A stretch of DNA of 64,000 nt from an uncultured Lacinutrix sp. Its GTDB lineage: Bacteria > Bacteroidota > Bacteroidia > Flavobacteriales > Flavobacteriaceae. The notes beneath the pieces are model-generated. The model made no database searches, was not told the DNA's origin, and was given only the letters and a program-made list of their open reading frames with translations. Shown here piece after piece: positions 58,209 to 64,000 of the stretch. The DNA is taken from positions 1 through 64,000 of the forward strand of contig CAKZMU010000049.1 of the NCBI GenBank assembly GCA_937129145.1. Reading direction: 5' to 3'. A program made the translations under genes and the position numbers. Within the stretch, counting starts at the first letter, position 1, and every line of letters starts with the position of its first letter.

Positions 58209-60506
58209 CTAGTTTTTACTCTTAAATTGGTCAAACTTACTTTGTTTAACCTCTTTTGGCCAAGAATTGTTAGATGTATCAATATCTGCAGTTTCTAAAT
58301 CTGGGTCAACTGTAATAGATACAATTTCCTTTTCAGAAGCAATAGACTTGCTTACTTCTTTATCGTTATGCCTCCAAATTTCAGCAGGATAAGTTTCACG
58401 CTTTTTTGTACCATCTGCGTATTTATATTCTACAATTAATGGCATTACTAAACCTCCTGGTTTTTCAAATGTTACATTGTAAATGTACTTAGGAGATTTA
58501 ATGTTTTTACGTTCTTCAGCAGAAAAATTATCCATTAAGTACTCTTTTAAAGTCGGTGCATTCTCTAATGTTGACTTATTTCTCAAGGCTTCATTAAACT
58601 CATCACTTCCTTCTTCAACCATATATACTAATGGTGGTATGTCTTCAACTTTTATACCATTTCTACTTGCAATATTTTCTACAATTTCTTTAGGTGCATC
58701 TGTTACATACATCTTTTTAACTTCTTTTACACCTATGTCTGTATAATCTGTTGTATAGAACCAACCTCTCCAGAACCAATCTAAATCCATTGCCGAGGCA
58801 TCTTCCATAGTTCTAAAGAAATCTTCTGGTGTTGGGTGTTTAAACATCCAACGTTTTGAATACTCTTTAAAAGCATAATCAAATAACTCACGACCCATAA
58901 TGGTTTCACGTAAAATATTTAATCCTGTAGCTGGTTTAGCGTAAGCGTTATTACCAAATTGGTACGTGTTTAAACCTTTACTCATAATTGGTGCCAAATA
59001 ATCTTGATCTGTACTCATATAAGGCACAATTTTATCGGCAGGACCTCTTCTTGCAGGGAAATCTGTATCTCCTTCTGCCAAAGCATCTGGATATAATTTA
59101 GCAAAATCACGTTCGGCAACATATTGTACAAAAGTATTTAAACCTTCATCCATCCATGTCCATTGACGCTCATCACTATTTACAATCATTGGGAAAAAGT
59201 TATGTCCAACCTCATGTATAATTACTCCTTGCATACCATATCTTACTCTTTTAGGAATATTACCATCTGCATCAGGGCGTCCAAAATTGTAACAAATCAT
59301 TGGGTATTCCATTCCCATTGGTGCACTTACTGAAATTGCTTTATGGTATGGATAATCAAAAGTCATTCGTGAATAAGAAATCAAAGTACTAGCAACAGTT
59401 TTTGTTGACCAGTCTCCCCATAGAGGATTAGCTTCTGGTGGATATAATGAAACTGCCATTACACTTTTATCTCCAATTTTAACGGCCATCATATCCCAAA
59501 TATGCATTCTAGAAGATGTCCATCCAAAATCACGTACGTTTTCAGCATATAATTTCCAAGTTTTTGTTCCTTTGCTTTTCTTCTTTGCAGCAGCTTCTGC
59601 TTCTTTCTGTGTTACGATTTCTACTGGTTCATCGTAAGATTTTTTAGCCTTTTCAAAACGCTTCATCATTTCTTTACTAAACACATCGCTTCTATTTGTT
59701 AAGCGTCCTGTACCGTCTAATACATGATCGTCTGGAACTGTAATATTAACTTCAAAATTTCCAAACGGCAATGCAAATTCATCACGCCCAAAGAACTGTG
59801 AATTTTGCCATCCTTCTACATCATTATAAACAGCCATTCTAGGGTAGAATTGCGCCATTACATAAATTTTGTTATCCGATTCCTCGAAATACTCATATCC
59901 AGAACGTCCTCCTTCAGCTACGTGATTATTAATATTATACCACCACTTAATTTGGAAAGAAAACTTATCGCCTGTATTCATAGGTTTTGGTAATTCAACA
60001 CGCATCATGGTGCCGTTAATCATATGTGGTAATGGCTTGCCATTAACGTCGCTAACTTGTTGAATGTTAAAACCTCTTTCTAAGCTTTCTTCCATGTAAG
60101 TTTTAGAAAAGTTTGCCGCTGGTTGCAATTTTTGGGTGCCACTACTCTCAATTAATGGTGTTTTAGAGTCTTTAGCTCTCATGTTTTGATCTAACTGAAC
60201 CCATAAATACTTTAATTCATCAGGTGAATTATTTGTGTAAGTAATAGTTTCGAAGCCAGACAAACTTGCTTTATCATCATTTAGCACAAGGTCCATTTTA
60301 TAATCAGCTTGCTGCTGATAATATTCTGGTCCTGGTGCTCCAGATCCTGTTCTAAACATGTTAGGAGTCGAAAACTCATTATATAATTGTCTAAACTTGT
60401 TAATGTTTACATGACCTGGTTTACGTTCAGGTTTTTCTTGCTCTTGAGCAAAAACCCCTGCTGTAACAAATAATGCAGAAAGCAGGAAATACTTAAATTT
60501 TTTCAT
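58209..60506 (-). CDS. M1 family zinc aminopeptidase, exported
   Basis: A 765-residue peptidase with a signal peptide (MKKFKYFLLSALFVTAGVFAQ). The gluzincin motif HEVGHNFFPMIVNSDERQWT near residue 437 gives HExxH plus a downstream Glu (WMDEGLNTF). The N-terminal domain (TYTNNSPDELKYLWVQLDQN) and the catalytic domain match the M1 family, but no GxMEN motif is seen; GMEYPMICYN near residue 402 takes its place. Probably periplasmic or surface peptide degradation. Single gene with its own terminator. Confidence 0.9.
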   Translation of the reverse strand: MKKFKYFLLSALFVTAGVFAQEQEKPERKPGHVNINKFRQLYNEFSTPNMFRTGSGAPGPEYYQQQADYKMDLVLNDDKASLSGFETITYTNNSPDELKYLWVQLDQNMRAKDSKTPLIESSGTQKLQPAANFSKTYMEESLERGFNIQQVSDVNGKPLPHMINGTMMRVELPKPMNTGDKFSFQIKWWYNINNHVAEGGRSGYEYFEESDNKIYVMAQFYPRMAVYNDVEGWQNSQFFGRDEFALPFGNFEVNITVPDDHVLDGTGRLTNRSDVFSKEMMKRFEKAKKSYDEPVEIVTQKEAEAAAKKKSKGTKTWKLYAENVRDFGWTSSRMHIWDMMAVKIGDKSVMAVSLYPPEANPLWGDWSTKTVASTLISYSRMTFDYPYHKAISVSAPMGMEYPMICYNFGRPDADGNIPKRVRYGMQGVIIHEVGHNFFPMIVNSDERQWTWMDEGLNTFVQYVAERDFAKLYPDALAEGDTDFPARRGPADKIVPYMSTDQDYLAPIMSKGLNTYQFGNNAYAKPATGLNILRETIMGRELFDYAFKEYSKRWMFKHPTPEDFFRTMEDASAMDLDWFWRGWFYTTDYTDIGVKEVKKMYVTDAPKEIVENIASRNGIKVEDIPPLVYMVEEGSDEFNEALRNKSTLENAPTLKEYLMDNFSAEERKNIKSPKYIYNVTFEKPGGLVMPLIVEYKYADGTKKRETYPAEIWRHNDKEVSKSIASEKEIVSITVDPDLETADIDTSNNSWPKEVKQSKFDQFKSKN

Positions 60507-60658
60507 TAGTGACTATTTAATTGTTTTAAAAAGATTAGAAATAACAAACCCTTATTTAGTTGTAGAAAACAAATACTAAAGATAGGTTTATAAATTACTA
60601 TAGTTGGTTACAAATTCTAATTGCTGAAATTAACAAATTTTAAGGAATTTTTAACCTT

Positions 60659-61162
60659 TTATTCAAAGTTTAACACTCCTTTATCATTTCGTGGAATAAG
60701 TATAAAGCTTTTATTTTTAGAATTGATTTTTGTCTTAATCAAATTTTGTTGGTCTTCAAAAACATCAAATAATACTTGATTAACTATTTCAAAAGAATTT
60801 ACTTCAGAAACATCTGTTATTTCAAGGTAAAAATAGACTAAATCATCTTCATATTCTTTTCCTAAAAACTCAAATTCTTGCTCTTGATTGTTAATTTTAA
60901 CTTTAAATTTATTCTTTAAATAACGATTTATGTAAACATCAATGTGAGACTCATCTTTTCCAATATCTAAAGTGATTTTTTCATCATATCTATCTCGAAG
61001 CATTTTTTCAAAATCATCAATAAAAACTCTTGATGATATTTGCACAGACTCCAATTCTTTAACATATTCAATATCTGTGACACTTACATAGTATTTATGT
61101 GCTACTGAAAATGACATTAGTGATAATGTCACTAATAAAATTAAAAATTTATTGAATTTCAT
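60659..61162 (-). CDS. DUF6702 family exported protein
   Basis: A 167-residue protein from ATG 61162 with a signal peptide (MKFNKFLILLVTLSLMSFSV), beginning its mature part AHKYYVSVTDIEYVKELESV, the DUF6702 signature of Flavobacteriaceae. An upstream ATG at 61189 is rejected because a -7 box overlaps it. Function unknown. The M1 peptidase gene lies downstream on the same strand after 152 bp. Confidence 0.78.
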   Translation of the reverse strand: MKFNKFLILLVTLSLMSFSVAHKYYVSVTDIEYVKELESVQISSRVFIDDFEKMLRDRYDEKITLDIGKDESHIDVYINRYLKNKFKVKINNQEQEFEFLGKEYEDDLVYFYLEITDVSEVNSFEIVNQVLFDVFEDQQNLIKTKINSKNKSFILIPRNDKGVLNFE

Positions 61163-61186
61163 AAATAGTCTATTGTGTAAGATTAA

Positions 61187-61194
61187 CAAAGATA
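61187..61194 (-). promoter_or_regulatory. -7 box TATCTTTG for the DUF6702 gene
   Basis: Perfect minus-strand match to TAnnTTTG, 24 bases before the ATG at 61162; it overlaps the longer open frame and so supports the shorter start. Confidence 0.65.
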
Positions 61195-61246
61195 CCTAAT
61201 TTGTGGTATTTTTTAGGGTTAGTTCAAAAAGCATTCCAAAATAAAA

Positions 61247-62044
61247 TTAATCGCCTTTCAATTTTAGATTGGCTTTGTAGGCTACTATTTTTTCAGCTAA
61301 AAACTCAAAAACCTCAATATCGCTTTTGTTTTGACAGCGTTTTTCAAAGTTTTCATCATCAGAACAAAAGTAAAAGAAATCTGTTCTTAACGATTCATCT
61401 AAAGGATAGATAACAAAAAAATCTTCTACCAAATTTGCCTTTATTTTTTCCAAAAGAACGTCTTTATTTTCTTTTCTAACGCGTTCCTTAAGCTTTTTTG
61501 TTCTTCCAGTAACTTTATTTAAAATTTTATTAAAGTTTAGCCCTACTCCCAGACCTACATACACATATTTGCCTGCATCAGCTTCATACAACCTACGTTC
61601 GTTTTGAGTTTTTGGCTTTCCTTTGTAACCTGGTAAACCAACATCGTAAAAATTTATGGGTCTTTCGGCATCAGAGTTTTTTATATCAGAATCTAAACTA
61701 CCTGTAAGTACCTTACCAACAAGAACTTCGCCTAATTCATTAACCTTGTCTTCTAAAAAAACTGTCATTTTTTTATCGCTAATAATTTTTGGCGTCACTA
61801 AAATTGTTTGCAACTTATATTGTACGGACGAAAAGACTAAAGTATCGGCCAATTTTACTTGAATAGCAAACCCTCCAAGCTTGTTTGTGGTTGTAAATGT
61901 ATTGGATGCTTTATTGATAACGTGAATATTTTCCACATCGGCACTACCAGTTACCACACCTTCAATATCAATAGTTTGTGAATATATTGAAGAGAAAATG
62001 AAGCAACATAAAACAACTAGAAAAAATCTTTTAGTTTTTACCAT
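61247..62044 (-). CDS. Exported protein with carboxypeptidase-regulatory-like domain, copy 1
   Basis: A 265-residue protein with signal peptide (KRFFLVVLCCFIFSSIYSQ) and one N-terminal beta-sandwich domain of the CarboxypepD_reg-like type (TIDIEGVVTGSADVENIHVI, GGFAIQVKLADTLVFSSVQY). The C-terminal half is helical and charged (TGRTKKLKERVRKENKDVLL). No TonB-dependent barrel follows the domain. It overlaps its paralogue by 14 bp and is the downstream gene of the pair. Confidence 0.75.
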   Translation of the reverse strand: MVKTKRFFLVVLCCFIFSSIYSQTIDIEGVVTGSADVENIHVINKASNTFTTTNKLGGFAIQVKLADTLVFSSVQYKLQTILVTPKIISDKKMTVFLEDKVNELGEVLVGKVLTGSLDSDIKNSDAERPINFYDVGLPGYKGKPKTQNERRLYEADAGKYVYVGLGVGLNFNKILNKVTGRTKKLKERVRKENKDVLLEKIKANLVEDFFVIYPLDESLRTDFFYFCSDDENFEKRCQNKSDIEVFEFLAEKIVAYKANLKLKGD

Positions 62045-62834
62045 ATTTTATTTTAACAAACTGTTTTTCTTGTTGTTTTAAATAGTTTATAAATTCTATT
62101 TCTTTGTTTTGATTTAGTAAAGATGTGTCAAAATTATTCTCTTCGACATAATAGATAAATTCAACAACATCTTTATCCTTGATACTTAATATTTCGGATA
62201 AATAGTCTTTAGAATACACATCCAAAATACTTGTTTTTTTATAGTTGGGTATAAACTCTTTCTTAGGTTTTTTCGATTTAAAAATTGGCACTAATAACTT
62301 TCCAAAAACATTTAAAACATCAATTCCATTAACCAATCGCGTTTCATTCATCGCTATATTTTCTATTTCCGAAAGGTGGTCTGGTGTAAACTCAAATTTA
62401 TCTAGATTTCCCAAACCAAAGTACAAAGCATCCAAATTTGGGTTCATTAACTCTATATTGCTCACATCGTAAGATAAGTTACCTGTTAAATTATGAGGCA
62501 AAATAAGTACCTCATCGAGTTTATTGACTTGCTCAATCAAGAACACACTAATCTCTTTAGCGTCAATCATTTCTTGAGTAATTATGACCGTGAAGTCTTC
62601 AAACTGCAATGCCGAAAATTCAATACGGTCGTTTAAAGCGACTTGAATTGTAAACTTACCGTCGGCATCAGTAATAGTTCCTTTTTCAGATGAACTATTG
62701 TAAACAGTCACACCTTCCCTATCGTTTCTATCAACAATAATGGTACCTTTAAGCTCAATACGCTCAATATTTTGAGAAAAAATTGACGTACTCGTTAAGC
62801 ACATTAGCAGTAAAGTAATTAGGTTAGTTTTCAT
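62031..62834 (-). CDS. Exported protein with carboxypeptidase-regulatory-like domain, copy 2
   Basis: A 267-residue paralogue of the next gene: signal peptide (LITLLLMCLTSTSIFSQN), domain IELKGTIIVDRNDREGVTVY, GKFTIQVALNDRIEFSALQF, and the shared segment EQVNKLDEVLILPHNLTGNL. Both have LP-type repeats with PNLDAL/LPGYKG-like loops and a helical C-terminus. The two genes are co-translated (14-bp overlap) and probably arose by tandem duplication. Role unknown; surface or periplasmic. Confidence 0.75.
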   Translation of the reverse strand: MKTNLITLLLMCLTSTSIFSQNIERIELKGTIIVDRNDREGVTVYNSSSEKGTITDADGKFTIQVALNDRIEFSALQFEDFTVIITQEMIDAKEISVFLIEQVNKLDEVLILPHNLTGNLSYDVSNIELMNPNLDALYFGLGNLDKFEFTPDHLSEIENIAMNETRLVNGIDVLNVFGKLLVPIFKSKKPKKEFIPNYKKTSILDVYSKDYLSEILSIKDKDVVEFIYYVEENNFDTSLLNQNKEIEFINYLKQQEKQFVKIKYGKN

Positions 62835-62898
62835 GTGTTAAAGTAAGTGATTACTTATCTTAATTAAATGTAAATAGCTTTTAAACTTTTGTTAAATG

Positions 62899-63066
62899 AT
62901 GTATTTACATAAATTTACAACAATATTTAACCAAATGAAACCCTCAATGAGGGATTTTTTAAAACAAGTAACACCTCCACAAAAGGTAATGAGTAAAATA
63001 GAATATGTTGGCATTAAGCATTTTGCCTACTACGATAAATCGCTACAAATCATATATTTAAACTGA
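62899..63066 (+). CDS. Short open frame (55 residues), possible gene fragment
   Basis: An intact 55-codon frame from ATG 62899 (or 62896) to TGA 63066, with the segment MRDFLKQVTPPQKVMSK and YVGIKHFAYYDKSLQIIYLN at the end. It resembles the beginning of KTSC-type domains but would be truncated; that comparison is tentative. It ends 10 bp before the dipeptidase start on the same strand, so it could be a leader or a decayed gene. Confidence 0.35.
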   Translation: MYLHKFTTIFNQMKPSMRDFLKQVTPPQKVMSKIEYVGIKHFAYYDKSLQIIYLN

Positions 63067-63076
63067 ATTTATTCGA

Positions 63077-63784
63077 ATGAAAAATATTATTATTGCGAGT
63101 ACTTCTACTGTTCATGGAAGTGGCTTTTTAGAGTATTTATTACCAAATTTAAAAGAGCATTTTAAAAATATTTCTGAAATTATCTTTATTCCCTATGCTC
63201 GTCCTGGTGGAATAAGTCATGAAGATTACACTAAAAAAGCTAATATAGCCTTTAACAAAATAGGTAAAGAAGTAATAGGCTTACACGAATTTAAAAACCC
63301 AAAGGACGCTGTAACCAATGCCAAAGGTATTTTTGTTGGTGGCGGAAATACGTTTGTTTTGGTCAATCAGCTTTATAAAAATGATTTAATAGCAACACTT
63401 CAACAAGTTGTATTAAATGGTACGCCATATTTAGGAACAAGTGCTGGAAGCAATATTTGCGGATTAACCATAAACACAACCAATGATATGCCAATTGTGT
63501 ATCCTCCAAGTTTTAAAACTTTAGGGTTTGTACCTTTTAACATAAATCCACATTATTTAGACCCAGACCCATCAAGTACTCATATGGGTGAAACTAGAGA
63601 AACTCGAATACAAGAATTTCATAAATTTAATACGCAACCTGTAATTGGTTTAAGAGAAGGTAGTTTTTTAGAAGTTATTGGTAACGATATAATATTAAAA
63701 GGTCCTCTACCAGCTCGCATATTTTTACATGATAAAGAGCCTTATGAAATAAAGTCCAACACAAATCTTAATTTTTTAAAATAA
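63077..63784 (+). CDS. pepE: Dipeptidase E (peptidase S51)
   Basis: A 235-residue alpha-aspartyl dipeptidase of family S51, hydrolysing Asp-X dipeptides. The fold of class I glutamine-amidotransferase type is visible: IFIPYARPGG near residue 38, GIFVGGGNTFVLVNQL near residue 85, and the nucleophile Ser in YLGTSAGSNICG near residue 120, with INPHYLDPDPSS near residue 156 giving the His. Length is normal. It stands alone, followed by a terminator-like hairpin. Confidence 0.92.
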   Translation: MKNIIIASTSTVHGSGFLEYLLPNLKEHFKNISEIIFIPYARPGGISHEDYTKKANIAFNKIGKEVIGLHEFKNPKDAVTNAKGIFVGGGNTFVLVNQLYKNDLIATLQQVVLNGTPYLGTSAGSNICGLTINTTNDMPIVYPPSFKTLGFVPFNINPHYLDPDPSSTHMGETRETRIQEFHKFNTQPVIGLREGSFLEVIGNDIILKGPLPARIFLHDKEPYEIKSNTNLNFLK

Positions 63785-63812
63785 AAAAGCCTCACTAAAC
63801 TGTGAAGCTTTT
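63784..63812 (+). terminator. Terminator-like hairpin after pepE
   Basis: AAAAGCCTCAC and GTGAAGCTTTT pair with one mismatch, ending in a short T run. It directly abuts the partial copy of the tRNA-Gly 3' end. Confidence 0.6.
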
Positions 63813-63829
63813 GAGCGGGAGACCGGGTT
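63813..63829 (-). repeat. Duplicate of the tRNA-Gly 3' end
   Basis: GAGCGGGAGACCGGGTT is identical to bases 63931-63947, the 3' end (acceptor and part of the T-arm) of tRNA-Gly, 118 bp away. In both places it stands next to an AAAA...TTTT hairpin. Confidence 0.8.
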
Positions 63830-63854
63830 TACTTCGACTGCGCTCAGTATAAAC
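63827..63854. repeat. Partial intergenic repeat with GAGCGCAGTCGAAG core
   Basis: GTTTACTTCGACTGCGCTCA and GTATAAAC give short inverted arms; the core is the GAGCGCAGTCGAAG sequence common between genes in Bacteroidota (family knowledge). Confidence 0.55.
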
Positions 63855-63896
63855 TTCTCACCCTAACCTTATAAATCAAATAAAAATTAGAAGCAT

Positions 63897-63930
63897 AAAA
63901 AAAAGTTCCATCATACAATGAAACTTTTTT
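63897..63930 (-). terminator. Terminator of tRNA-Gly
   Basis: On the minus strand AAAAAAGTTTCAT and ATGGAACTTTTTT pair with one mismatch, and a T run follows. It lies directly after the tRNA-Gly 3' end. Confidence 0.75.
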
Positions 63931-63931
63931 G

Positions 63932-64000
63932 AGCGGGAGACCGGGTTCGAACCGGCGACATTCAGCTTGGAAGGCTGACGCTCTACCAACTGAGCTACTC
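63932..64000 (-). tRNA. tRNA-Gly (anticodon TCC), cut by window edge
   Basis: Minus strand: the acceptor 3' arm CTCCCGC with discriminator T, T-arm with GGTTCGAACC, anticodon loop CTTCCAA (anticodon TCC, reading GGA), and D-arm GTAGCTCAGTTGGTAGAGC. The first four bases of the 5' acceptor arm lie outside the window. Its 3' 17 bases are duplicated at 63813-63829. Confidence 0.93.

Noticed and set aside
63813..63857. Second tRNA-Gly gene
   Set aside because: Only 17 bases of the 3' end are present; no cloverleaf can form.
1..64000. CRISPR array, complete insertion sequence, prophage or restriction system
   Set aside because: No regularly spaced repeats, transposase, phage structural or restriction genes were found on either strand.

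Overview
The window looks like chromosome of a marine-type Flavobacteriaceae species (Bacteroidota). Evidence: AT-rich DNA, promoters of the Bacteroidota form (TAnnTTTG at -7), almost no Shine-Dalgarno sequences except before rpsU, the gene order rpsU-xerC-raiA-tRNA, family-typical proteins (DUF2851, DUF6090, DUF6702, GLPGLI-like secreted proteins) and hairpin repeats of the kind common in Flavobacteriaceae. The genus cannot be named from the sequence alone.

Layout. 0-8.3 kb (minus strand): tRNA-Thr, ribosome hibernation factor, tyrosine recombinase, bS21, acyl-CoA dehydrogenase, an HhH (ComEA-like) protein, an alanine/Na+ symporter, a K+ channel with RCK domain, PspC and DUF2851. 8.4-17.4 kb: two unknown exported proteins, NUDIX, pyrE, SRPBCC, birA, then rsfS-ftsH-LUD-cdsA-psd-ACBP-VOC on the plus strand. 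17.4-17.7 kb is a non-coding, heavily palindromic element. 17.7-38.3 kb is mostly housekeeping: valS, DUF1573, aspartyl protease, aminotransferase-murB, two ECF sigma factors (one with an RskA-like anti-sigma), aquaporin, a glycosyltransferase, an Nramp-like transporter, lipA, GAPDH, a TPR hybrid histidine kinase, lpxK, Nif3 and a zinc-ribbon-family coiled coil. 38.3-39.0 kb is msrA. 39.0-42.6 kb is a four-gene unit (AraC regulator, duplicated-domain lipoprotein, ferric-reductase-like flavocytochrome, DUF1772) whose outer ends match those of the non-coding element at 17.4 kb.

44.2-57.9 kb holds a kynurenine / 3-hydroxyanthranilate catabolic cluster: kynU, kmo, a RidA-type deaminase, a semialdehyde dehydrogenase, an SDR, 3-hydroxyanthranilate dioxygenase and ACMS decarboxylase. 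Together these can take L-kynurenine to the 4-oxalocrotonate level. Tryptophan dioxygenase and formamidase are not in the window. The cluster is interrupted by a tandem array of five DUF6090 membrane proteins plus a remnant sixth, and is seeded with hairpin repeats that sit against the start codons of kmo, ridA and the decarboxylase; one repeat is translated as part of Kmo. 57.8-64.0 kb: tatA, an M1 metallopeptidase, DUF6702, two carboxypeptidase-regulatory-like proteins, dipeptidase E and a tRNA-Gly cut by the window edge.

The strongest candidates for undescribed biology are the two units with shared ends, always between the stop codons of convergent genes (17.4 and 39.0-42.6 kb), the repeat-encoded segment in Kmo, and the DUF6090 array with conserved 5' ends and divergent 3' parts. 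No CRISPR array, prophage or complete insertion sequence was seen.
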